The notes below the pieces were generated by a model, which searched no databases, was not told the origin of the DNA, and saw only the letters and a program-made list of their open reading frames with translations. From positions 1 to 33,726 of the forward strand of contig CANGOA010000014.1 of NCBI GenBank assembly GCA_947455255.1: 33,726 nt of DNA. The letters are read 5' to 3'. This stretch comes from Flavobacteriia bacterium. GTDB taxonomy: Bacteria; Bacteroidota; Bacteroidia; Flavobacteriales_D; Crocinitomicaceae. Shown piece after piece: positions 1 through 6,380 of this stretch (positions are counted from its first letter, which is position 1; each line of letters begins with the position of its first letter). Position numbers and translations under genes: made by a program.

Positions 1-68
1 AGAGAAGTTAAGCCTGATTGCGCTGATGGTACTGCGGTTTTGACCGTGGGAGAGTAAGTCGACGCCAC
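1..68 (+). rRNA. rrf: 5S ribosomal RNA, 3' part
   Basis: The window opens inside a 5S rRNA gene. The conserved 3' half is visible: GAAGTTAAGC near the start, then GATGGTACTGC, then the GTGGGAGAGTA block, ending in the CGCCA terminal-stem strand near position 67. The 5' part lies outside the window, so this is the distal end of an rRNA operon read on the plus strand. The exact 3' end (67-70) is estimated. A rho-independent terminator follows at once. Confidence 0.93.
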
Positions 69-74
69 TTTTAT

Positions 75-107
75 AAAACCCGATTCTGTATAGAGTCGGG
101 TTTTTTT
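75..107 (+). terminator. Terminator of the rRNA operon
   Basis: A 12-bp stem (76-87 with 92-103, AAACCCGATTCT against AGAGTCGGGTTT, one G-T pair) with loop GTAT is followed by a run of seven T. It lies 8 nt after the 5S end and is a classic intrinsic terminator for the rRNA transcript. Confidence 0.9.
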
Positions 108-251
108 ATGCGATAATTATTGAAAATTTTCAGGGCTTAAGTCAATAAGCTTTCGAACGAACTTCCACTTTTATAACTAACACAATAGGTTGTTATTTTA
201 AACGTAATATTTTTAATATAAAATTTAAGGAGAATATTTCGAATGATTAAA

Positions 252-286
252 CAAAAAAAAAAGCCTAATTTGAATTAGACTTTTTC
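252..286 (-). terminator. Hairpin terminator, probably once that of the YdcH gene
   Basis: An inverted repeat (AAAAAG-C-CTAATT, 258-270, with AATTAG-A-CTTTTT, 273-285, one internal mismatch and a very short loop) has A-rich sequence on its left and T-rich on its right, so it can work in both directions. On the minus strand a run of about ten T follows the stem. With the insertion sequence at 298-1687 removed, this hairpin would sit about 10-15 nt after the stop codon of the minus-strand gene at 1695-1928. I therefore infer it was that gene's terminator. No gene is visible at 108-250. Confidence 0.6.
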
Positions 287-297
287 TATAATAATCT

Positions 298-322
298 TGT
301 CTAGTCCTGAAATAGCGATACA
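298..322 (+). repeat. IS left terminal inverted repeat
   Basis: Twenty-five bases matching the right end in inverted orientation, with mismatches at positions 3, 12, 15 and 16 of the repeat. It is preceded by the TCT target duplication at 295-297. An alternative reading with a GTC duplication and ends starting TAGTCC is possible but breaks the TG...CA rule. Confidence 0.85.
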
Positions 323-336
323 CAAATTTTATCGTT

Positions 337-726
337 ATGAAAAAATCAGAATTTAGCGTTTACACAAAACGTAGCCAAAAGGATTATTCAATGTCCTTCA
401 AATTAGAAATTGTATCAGAGATTGAATCTGGTCAACAATCACCAACAGGAGTTTGTCGGAAATATGGTATACAATCCCGATCTACAGTTGTGAATTGGTT
501 ACGAAAATATGGTAATTTTGATTGGGAAAATCAAACACCATCAAATATGGCAAAATCACAAGAACAGCGATTAATGGAGTTGGAAGCAAAAATCAAATTG
601 CTTGAGAAACAAAAAACTATGCTTGAGCATCAAGTTGAACGCGCAGATAAAAAAGCTATAATTTTTGATATGATGATAGACTTAGCTGAGAAAGAATATA
701 ACATCTCCATCCGAAAAAACTCCTAA
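337..726 (+). CDS. IS3-family transposase OrfA (possibly truncated)
   Basis: This 129-residue protein has an N-terminal helix-turn-helix (about residues 20-58, with RKYGIQSRSTVVNWLRKYG as the recognition region) followed by a leucine-zipper-like coiled coil (about 72-108). That is the DNA-end-binding OrfA of IS3 transposases. It ends at TAA 724-726. The same frame is otherwise open to a TAA at 769-771, and only that longer version would overlap the orfB frame, which opens after a TGA at 729-731. IS3 elements normally make the OrfAB transposase by -1 frameshifting in such an overlap, and an A-AAG run lies at 750-753. The TAA at 724 would stop ribosomes before it. The stop may be a disabling mutation. 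Confidence 0.85.
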   Translation: MKKSEFSVYTKRSQKDYSMSFKLEIVSEIESGQQSPTGVCRKYGIQSRSTVVNWLRKYGNFDWENQTPSNMAKSQEQRLMELEAKIKLLEKQKTMLEHQVERADKKAIIFDMMIDLAEKEYNISIRKNS

Positions 727-785
727 CCTGAACAATCGACATCTATAGAAAAGAACAACAAGCAAGCTTAATTGCTACCTGTGAA

Positions 786-1637
786 TTGTTCGGGGTTAAT
801 AGACAGGTTTATTATCGAAGATTAAAAGCTGTTAAACGCAGAAAATCAAGGGCTGTAAAAGTTCTAGAATTAGTTGAATCTATAAGAATACGTATGCCTA
901 AGATAGGAACACGTAAATTATATTTCATGCTTGAAGAAGACTTGAAACCTTTACGGGTTGGTCGTGATATGCTTTTTCGGATTTTAAATGCGAATCATAT
1001 GTTTATAAAACCAACTCGCAGATATCATATTACTACCAACTCACATCATAGATTTAGGAAACATAAAAATCTAATTGAAAACGTAGTTCCTGATAAGCCC
1101 GAGCAAATATGGGTGTCTGATATTACCTATGTTGGAAACAGAGAAAATCCAATGTATTTAGCATTAATTACAGATGCGTATTCTAAACAAATTATGGGAC
1201 ATGATTTATCAAACTCATTAGATCTATCAGGGTCACTTAGAGCTTTGAAAATGGCAATTAAAAAGAGAAAATATAGAAAAAATGTGTTCACTCATCACTC
1301 AGATAGAGGACTTCAATATTGCAGTAATCAATATCAAGATATACTAAATCGAAATAAAATTAAATGCAGTATGACAGAATCTTATGACCCGTATGCAAAT
1401 GCTATAGCAGAACGAGTAAATGGTATATTGAAAGCTGAATTTATTGGATACAAAAACAATGAATCAATAGAAACAATGGGGAAATTAGTGAGAAATAGCA
1501 TTCAAATATATAACCAACAGCGACCTCATTTTTCATGTTTTTATAAAACACCAAATCAAATGCACATGCAAAATAGTATCAAAATAAAAACTTATAAAAA
1601 TAAATATCCCAGTAAACACGTGTTTACTGGGATATAA
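786..1637 (+). CDS. IS3-family transposase OrfB (DDE catalytic subunit)
   Basis: This 283-residue frame starts at TTG 786, but the coding frame is open from 732 and reads like OrfB from about 740 on (DIYRKEQQAS...), so the true N-terminus probably comes from frameshifting out of orfA. It carries an HTH_21-like region and an rve integrase core. The catalytic triad is visible: Asp112 (WVSDITYV), Asp173 (HHSDRGLQY) and Glu209 (ANAIAERVN), giving the DD(35)E spacing of IS3 transposases. The last codons lie inside a 32-bp perfect palindrome that probably also ends transcription. Confidence 0.9.
   Translation: MFGVNRQVYYRRLKAVKRRKSRAVKVLELVESIRIRMPKIGTRKLYFMLEEDLKPLRVGRDMLFRILNANHMFIKPTRRYHITTNSHHRFRKHKNLIENVVPDKPEQIWVSDITYVGNRENPMYLALITDAYSKQIMGHDLSNSLDLSGSLRALKMAIKKRKYRKNVFTHHSDRGLQYCSNQYQDILNRNKIKCSMTESYDPYANAIAERVNGILKAEFIGYKNNESIETMGKLVRNSIQIYNQQRPHFSCFYKTPNQMHMQNSIKIKTYKNKYPSKHVFTGI
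1604..1635. terminator. Perfect 32-bp palindrome inside the end of orfB
   Basis: A perfect palindrome without a loop centre base, centred between 1619 and 1620 on ACACGTGT. The half site is ATATCCCAGTAAACAC. It encodes the last nine or so residues of OrfB and reaches its stop codon. It has no strong T run after it, so it may act as a bidirectional transcription block protecting the element from outside transcription. That role is inferred. Confidence 0.6.
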
Positions 1638-1662
1638 ATATGTATTTTAGTCTTTAATAATC

Positions 1663-1687
1663 TGTATCGCTTATTTAGGACTAGTCA
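1663..1687 (-). repeat. IS right terminal inverted repeat
   Basis: This is the partner of 298-322, ending in CA at 1686-1687 and followed by the TCT copy at 1688-1690. It lies only 7 nt beyond the stop codon of the minus-strand YdcH-family gene, so the IS sits directly downstream of that gene. Confidence 0.85.
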
Positions 1688-1694
1688 TCTTAAA

Positions 1695-1928
1695 TTAATT
1701 CTTTGTTAGCAATGCAAACAATTCGTCCTTTAGTGATACTCGCTCTATACGTAAACGATTTAAGACCTCGTCACTTGTATGCTCTGCACCCGTTTCTATA
1801 CGGTGTATCTCATTGTTTACTTCATGATAGGTTTCAAATAGTTTTCTAAAGTGATTATTTGAAATTTTTAAATCATGTATCTTTTGTTCCATCTCTGGGA
1901 ATTCGCTGTGTAAATCGTGTTTTTCCAT
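1695..1928 (-). CDS. DUF465 / YdcH-family small protein
   Basis: This 77-residue, charged, all-helical protein matches the DUF465 (YdcH) family in length and pattern: EKHDLHSEFPE near the N-terminus, then DLKISNNHFRKLFETYHE, the EIHRIETG block, and a C-terminal LKDELFALL helix. It probably forms a helical hairpin or coiled coil in the cytosol. The family has no settled biochemical role. Its promoter carries a CRP/FNR-like palindrome (1982-1997), which points to control by a Crp/Fnr-type activator, often linked in Bacteroidota to low oxygen or nitrosative stress (inference). The IS3 element lies immediately downstream and separates it from its likely terminator at 252-286. Confidence 0.88.
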   Translation of the reverse strand: MEKHDLHSEFPEMEQKIHDLKISNNHFRKLFETYHEVNNEIHRIETGAEHTSDEVLNRLRIERVSLKDELFALLTKN

Positions 1929-1952
1929 TTTTATTTCTTTTAAGTTATACTA

Positions 1953-1997
1953 CAAATATAGATGGGTTCTCTTAGTTTTACCATGACTTACGTCATG
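1953..1997 (-). promoter_or_regulatory. ydcH promoter with CRP/FNR-like operator
   Basis: On the minus strand TATATTTG (1953-1960) matches the Bacteroidota -7 element TAnnTTTG exactly. No TTG is found at the usual -33 position. Instead a perfect inverted repeat, CATGAC-TTAC-GTCATG (1982-1997), lies upstream. Its centre (1989.5) falls about 42 bases above the start site expected near 1947. That is the class II activator position of CRP/FNR proteins. The half site TGAC with a 4-nt spacer resembles CRP/FNR-family sites in general; the specific regulator cannot be named. Confidence 0.65.
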
Positions 1998-2176
1998 AAA
2001 ATAAACGATATATCTTTTGGTAAGAGAGTATATGTTGAGTATATGGATTGAGTAACTCTCAGGCCTATTTAATATGTTTACTTCTTTCAAATTTTGAACA
2101 ACTCTAATCATCGATAGAGAATTTCAAATCGAACGGAGCGGGAAGTTTAAAGTAATTGATTTAAACATTAATTGTA

Positions 2177-4240
2177 TCACTCCTCATAACTCACCTCGAC
2201 ATTTTTTACATATCCGATGATTTTGAATTCTGTACGACGGTTTTTTTGACGACCTTCAGGGGTAGTGTTAGGTGCGATAGGCTTTCCTTCTCCGTAACCT
2301 TTGGCAATTAATCTGCTTTTATCGATTCCATGTCCAATCAAATAGTTAACAACACTTTCTGCACGTGCTTGAGAAAGTTTCTGATTGTATTCGTTGGTAC
2401 CTACGTCATCAGTATGTGAACTAATTTCAATAATTAGTTTCGGATTGTCTTTAAGTAAATCAACTAATTCTTTATCCAAACTTGCGCGAGAATCAGGTCT
2501 AAGCTCTGCTTTTGCAGTTTCATAGTAGATATTTGATATAACAATGGAGCCTTTTGGTGTTTGTTTGATTCCTATATTTGTTTTTAAAGTGTCTGATTTT
2601 GTTACTGTTTCTGTAGAAACTTCGACTTTTTTATTTAAATATCCTTGCGCTTCGGCTAACACTTTGTAGTTTTTACCTTGTTCGACTTGAAATGAATACT
2701 CACCTTTCTCATTGGTTAAAGTTGTTTTTAATAAGGATTCTGTTGAATCTTTGTTTACTTTAAATAATGAAACTGGTGCTTTAACTACTGGTGCACCTGG
2801 TTTCTCTATACTTTCACTACTAACCTCGATAATTTTACCTGCTATGAAAATATTTAAGTATTGTGGATCACTATATTCGTAGATATCATCACAACAGGTT
2901 TCGTTCATCAAACTTACTCCACCTTTTCGATTCGATACAAAAAATCCAGACCTCTCTTTCGCATTTTTACCTTTAATATAATAGATGTCGTCTGCGCTTG
3001 AATTAAAAGGAGCTCCAATGTTTTCAGGGACACTCCATGCTTTAATTTCACCAACGCTTTGGTAGATATCTAATTCTCCTAAACCTGGTAAACCGTCAGA
3101 ACTATAATACAAAGTTTTATTTTCAGCATCGTAGGTTGGTGTCATTTCGTCACCAACCGTATTAATTGTTCCTCCTAAATTTTTCGGTTCTTTGTATAGT
3201 TTCTTTTTAGTATCATAGGAAGTGTACCAAAGATCTAAACCACCTTTACTTGATTGTGCTCGATCAGAAACAAAATATACAACTTCTTGGTTTTTTTTAC
3301 TATCAAAACCAACAGTTGGCATAGTAGAAGTAAATTCTTCACTATTTACAATGTCGCCTAAATCTTTTGGTGTTGACCAAATTTCTTTTTCTTTTGTAGA
3401 TACAAATAATCGACATATCATTTTTCCTTCAAAATTTGGTTTACATTTAGAAAAATAGAAACGTTTACCATCAGGAGAAAGAGAACCATTACTTACATTT
3501 GCATTTTTTTCATTAAATGGTCCTTTTAAAGGTGTTCCTCCATTCCATTGTTTATCTTCTCGTTTTGCAACATAAAATTTACGAACAGGTATAGAATCCT
3601 GATTTTCTATTTCATACAATTTTAAATATTCTTCATTTAAAGAACTGTAAATTAATGTGTTTGAGTCTAATAAGAGTGGTGAAGATTCTACGTGAGCTTT
3701 ATTTATAGATTCATTTAAATGATTTACAATAGCACTATACTTTCCTTTTGATAGTTCAATAGCAGTGTCACAACCAGCAATTTCTGCTTTTGCAAGCTTT
3801 TTTAGTTGTTTGATGTTATCTAAGTCTGAATTATTTTTACTGGTAGTAAATTTTGTATATTCCGCTTTTGCAGCTTCATAATTTCCGTTAGCCTTAAGCA
3901 TACGTGCATAATAAAATTGAGCATCAGGAAATTTAGTGATTACATTATCTATAATAATTTTATATGCCTTTTCTGATTTTTGATAATCTCGTGCTTTACG
4001 ATATAGATTAGCAATTTCATACCACTCTGAATAGGACGAAGAATTATTTTTTAAATATGCTTCATAATAAGTAATTGCAGAATATATATCACCTTTTCGT
4101 TGTGCATTTTGAGCAAAACGTTTCAATTGAAAATCTTTTAAACCTTCTGTATTAATAGGAGCTTGGGCATTTATTGAATGAAACGTTAATATGCAAATAT
4201 TTAGAAGAAGAATCTTAGTGAATTTTAAGAAAATAGTCAT
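2177..4240 (-). CDS. OmpA-family protein with TPR and PD40 repeats (PorE-like)
   Basis: This 687-residue protein starts with a Sec signal peptide (to about residue 25, ending INAQA). It then has TPR-type helical repeats (about 30-140), a WD40-like/PD40 beta-propeller region (about 180-440; for example LSPDGKRFYFSK and PTYDAENKTLYYSSDG), a carboxypeptidase-regulatory-like beta domain (about 468-560), and a C-terminal OmpA peptidoglycan-binding domain (about 575-680, with SHTDDVGTNEYNQKLSQARA and NRRTEF). This order is that of PorE, a T9SS-associated periplasmic protein of Porphyromonas; many Bacteroidota have several such paralogues, some paired with PorP/SprF genes. Here the PorP/SprF gene is 7.7 kb away, so a T9SS role is plausible but unproven. 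It is divergent from the Nif3-like gene with 58 bp between them. Confidence 0.88.
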   Translation of the reverse strand: MTIFLKFTKILLLNICILTFHSINAQAPINTEGLKDFQLKRFAQNAQRKGDIYSAITYYEAYLKNNSSSYSEWYEIANLYRKARDYQKSEKAYKIIIDNVITKFPDAQFYYARMLKANGNYEAAKAEYTKFTTSKNNSDLDNIKQLKKLAKAEIAGCDTAIELSKGKYSAIVNHLNESINKAHVESSPLLLDSNTLIYSSLNEEYLKLYEIENQDSIPVRKFYVAKREDKQWNGGTPLKGPFNEKNANVSNGSLSPDGKRFYFSKCKPNFEGKMICRLFVSTKEKEIWSTPKDLGDIVNSEEFTSTMPTVGFDSKKNQEVVYFVSDRAQSSKGGLDLWYTSYDTKKKLYKEPKNLGGTINTVGDEMTPTYDAENKTLYYSSDGLPGLGELDIYQSVGEIKAWSVPENIGAPFNSSADDIYYIKGKNAKERSGFFVSNRKGGVSLMNETCCDDIYEYSDPQYLNIFIAGKIIEVSSESIEKPGAPVVKAPVSLFKVNKDSTESLLKTTLTNEKGEYSFQVEQGKNYKVLAEAQGYLNKKVEVSTETVTKSDTLKTNIGIKQTPKGSIVISNIYYETAKAELRPDSRASLDKELVDLLKDNPKLIIEISSHTDDVGTNEYNQKLSQARAESVVNYLIGHGIDKSRLIAKGYGEGKPIAPNTTPEGRQKNRRTEFKIIGYVKNVEVSYEE

Positions 4241-4245
4241 AGTTA

Positions 4246-4273
4246 TTGGTGTTGATTCAAATAGTTACTTTTG
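4246..4273 (+). promoter_or_regulatory. Promoter of the Nif3-like / zinc-ribbon operon
   Basis: TTG (4246-4248) and TACTTTTG (4266-4273) are separated by 17 nt and fit the Bacteroidota -33/-7 pattern (TTG ... TAnnTTTG). A start near 4279 would give a 20-nt leader before ATG 4299. It also shows that the long N-terminal extension that can be read from 4191 is not translated. Confidence 0.6.
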
Positions 4274-4298
4274 TATTTTGGTTGTAAAATATTTTACT

Positions 4299-5393
4299 AT
4301 GCGAATATATGATATTCTTTCCTATTTAGAAAGTAAGTTCCCAATAAGTAGTCAAGCAAGTTTTGATAATTGTGGATTATTAGTGGGTGATAATCAGGCT
4401 AAAGTAAGTGGAGTGATGATTTGTTTGGATTGCACGGAAGATGTGGTAGAAGAAGCAATTCAAAAGGGGTGTAATTTAATTATAGCACATCATCCGCTTA
4501 TATTTAAGGGACTCAAAAAACTGACAGGCTCGAATTATGTTGAACGTACTATTTTGAAGGCTATAAAGTCTGAAATTGCTATTTATGCGATTCATACAAA
4601 TTTGGATCATGCATCAGAAGGTGTCAATGCAGAAATCGGTCGAAGATTAGGTTTGAAAAAATTGCGCATCCTTGATCCTCAATCGAATGTGTTATTTAAG
4701 CTAGCGGTTTTTGTTCCTAGTACACATGTAGATCAAGTTCACGCAGCAGTTTTTTCTGCAGGTGGAGGACATATTGGAAACTACGATTCTTGTAGTTTTA
4801 ATAGTGTTGGGGAAGGTACGTTTCGTCCACTTGAAAACGCTCAACCTTTTTCTGGAGAAATAGGAATTCTTTCTAGAGCAACAGAACAAAAAATTGAATT
4901 TATAGTTTCTTCGCATAAGTTACGTGAAGTAATAAAACAAATGCTTGATGCACATCCCTATGAAGAAGTCGCTTATGATGTCATTCAACTTCAAAATAGG
5001 AATACTCAAGAGGGTAGTGGTATGATTGCTGAATTACCAGTTGCTATGGATGGTGTTTCATTTTTAAAACAGGTTAAAGAAGTTTTTCATTGTGGTGTAA
5101 TTCGTCATACCGAATTTCTCAATAAAGAAATTAAACGTGTTGCATTTTGCGGTGGTTCAGGAAGTTTTTTATTACCGAAAGCCATACAACAAAAAGCGGA
5201 TATATATATTACAGGTGATTTTAAATATCATGAGTTTTTTGATTCTGATAAACAGATAGTTATCGCTGATATAGGTCATTATGAAAGCGAACAATATACT
5301 TCTGATTTAATTTATCGTATTTTGACGGAAAAATTTGTTAACTTTGCGTTTAATGTAACAAAGGTTAATACAAATCCTATTAATTATTTCTAG
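4299..5393 (+). CDS. Nif3-like dinuclear metal-centre protein (YqfO type)
   Basis: This 364-residue protein is a Nif3/DUF34 family member of the long YqfO type, with a PII/CutA-like domain inserted between the two Nif3 halves. The metal-binding motifs are visible: His64 and His65 in IIAHHPLIFK, Asp103 in HTNLDH, and a C-terminal GHYESE histidine/glutamate pair. The insert (about residues 130-240) contains AHPYEEVAYDV, typical of these inserts. The family is often labelled GTP cyclohydrolase 1 type 2 but its true substrate is uncertain. ATG 4299 (MRIYDIL) is chosen because family members begin there and the promoter lies just upstream. The zinc-ribbon gene follows after 3 nt, and this pairing is common in Bacteroidota. 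Confidence 0.92.
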   Translation: MRIYDILSYLESKFPISSQASFDNCGLLVGDNQAKVSGVMICLDCTEDVVEEAIQKGCNLIIAHHPLIFKGLKKLTGSNYVERTILKAIKSEIAIYAIHTNLDHASEGVNAEIGRRLGLKKLRILDPQSNVLFKLAVFVPSTHVDQVHAAVFSAGGGHIGNYDSCSFNSVGEGTFRPLENAQPFSGEIGILSRATEQKIEFIVSSHKLREVIKQMLDAHPYEEVAYDVIQLQNRNTQEGSGMIAELPVAMDGVSFLKQVKEVFHCGVIRHTEFLNKEIKRVAFCGGSGSFLLPKAIQQKADIYITGDFKYHEFFDSDKQIVIADIGHYESEQYTSDLIYRILTEKFVNFAFNVTKVNTNPINYF

Positions 5394-5396
5394 AAA

Positions 5397-6140
5397 ATGG
5401 CTGCAGCAGCAAGTAAAAAAGAAGTATCAGTGGCAGATAAATTAAATGCCCTTTACCAATTACAAAAAATTGATTCTGAAATCGATAGAATCAGAACTAT
5501 TCGTGGTGAACTTCCTTTAGAAGTACAAGATTTAGAGGACGAATTACAAGGTCTTGAAACTCGTTTGATTAAATTGCAAGATGAAATTAAAGAGTTGGAG
5601 CAAGACGCTACAGATCGTAAAAATGCAATCAAAGATTCTGAATTAGCAATCGCTAAATATAAAGAACAACAAAATAATGTACGTAACAATCGTGAATACG
5701 AATCGTTAGAAAAAGAAATTGAGTTCCAAGATTTGGAAATTAAATTAAACGATAAACGTATCAAAGAATCTAAATTCACAATTACTAATAAAAAGGAATT
5801 ATTAGAAGAAGCGACTACTAAGTTCGACTTACGAAAAGGTGACTTAGCTAGTAAAAAAGCTGAATTAGATGAAATTATTGCTGAAACTCAAAAAGAAGAA
5901 GAAGCGTTAATCACTAAGTCTGATAAAGCTAAAGGAGCTGTAGAAGAGCGTTTAATTATTGCTTATACACGTTTACGTGGAAATGCTAAAAACGGATTAG
6001 CTGTTGTGCCTGTTGATCGTGATTCTTGTGGAGGATGTTTTAATAAAATTCCACCACAACGCCAATTAGACATTCAAACAAAACGTAAAATTATCGTATG
6101 TGAACACTGCGGTAGAATTTTAGTACCTACGGAAGAATAA
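5397..6140 (+). CDS. Zinc-ribbon coiled-coil protein (C4-type, DUF164/CT398-like)
   Basis: This 247-residue protein has a long, highly charged antiparallel coiled coil (about residues 10-185, from KLNALYQLQKIDSEIDRIR on) and a C-terminal C4 zinc ribbon (about 203-240) with CGGC and CEHC as the two cysteine pairs. The fold matches the DUF164 family (CT398, HP0958-like), thought to act as a chaperone or adaptor; in Bacteroidota no function is firmly assigned. It sits 3 nt after the Nif3-like gene, so the two are surely co-transcribed, and a strong terminator follows 17 nt after its stop. Confidence 0.9.
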   Translation: MAAAASKKEVSVADKLNALYQLQKIDSEIDRIRTIRGELPLEVQDLEDELQGLETRLIKLQDEIKELEQDATDRKNAIKDSELAIAKYKEQQNNVRNNREYESLEKEIEFQDLEIKLNDKRIKESKFTITNKKELLEEATTKFDLRKGDLASKKAELDEIIAETQKEEEALITKSDKAKGAVEERLIIAYTRLRGNAKNGLAVVPVDRDSCGGCFNKIPPQRQLDIQTKRKIIVCEHCGRILVPTEE

Positions 6141-6157
6141 GGTATTTAAACCATATT

Positions 6158-6190
6158 AAAAAGGCTGATTCATTTGAATCAGCCTTTTTT
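6158..6190. terminator. Strong bidirectional terminator
   Basis: AAAAAGGCTGATTCA (6158-6172) pairs with TGAATCAGCCTTTTTT (6175-6190) around a tiny TT loop. It ends the Nif3/zinc-ribbon operon and, with A runs on the left, can also stop transcription of the minus-strand gene ending at 6381. The sequence from 6191 to 6380 is AT-rich and shows nothing else I can name. Confidence 0.9.
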
Positions 6191-6380
6191 GTGTGCTTTT
6201 ATTTTTGGAATTCTTCTTGTACTATATTTTGTTGTTTTCAAATTCTTCCTGTAAATAATAGTTCATCACGACTAATTCTTAGCTTAAACCTTTATCACCA
6301 TTATCACTCTTCATATTCACTAATTGCACATATCACTCTCTACATCATGCGTCAAACGTCGCTAATAACTCGTTACTCAA

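Larger units (their letters stand above)
298..1687 (+). mobile_element. IS3-family insertion sequence, 1390 bp
   Basis: The element has 25-bp terminal inverted repeats with 21 matches (left 298-322 starting TGTCTAGTCC, right 1663-1687 starting TGACTAGTCC on the minus strand). The ends obey the TG...CA rule of IS3 elements. A TCT triplet flanks both ends (295-297 and 1688-1690), which fits a 3-bp target duplication. Inside are orfA (HTH plus coiled coil) and orfB (DDE integrase domain) in the -1 frame relative to each other, the normal IS3 layout. The intact ends and duplication suggest a recent insertion, but orfA has an early stop (see orfA), so activity is doubtful. Confidence 0.92.

Noticed and set aside
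243-278. Eleven-codon reading frame starting at ATG 243
   Set aside because: It has an AAGGAG sequence upstream but its codons are the A-run and stem of the terminator hairpin; there is no sign that it is a real peptide gene.
2092-2120. Shared motif ATTTTGAACAAC before 2177-4240 (downstream side) and at 28311-28322
   Set aside because: The copy near 2095 is in a gap with no promoter context and the match is short in AT-rich DNA; I treat it as chance.
4191-4298. N-terminal extension of the Nif3-like protein
   Set aside because: It would overlap the divergent OmpA-family gene and include the promoter of its own gene; the family's conserved start (MRIYDIL) is at 4299.
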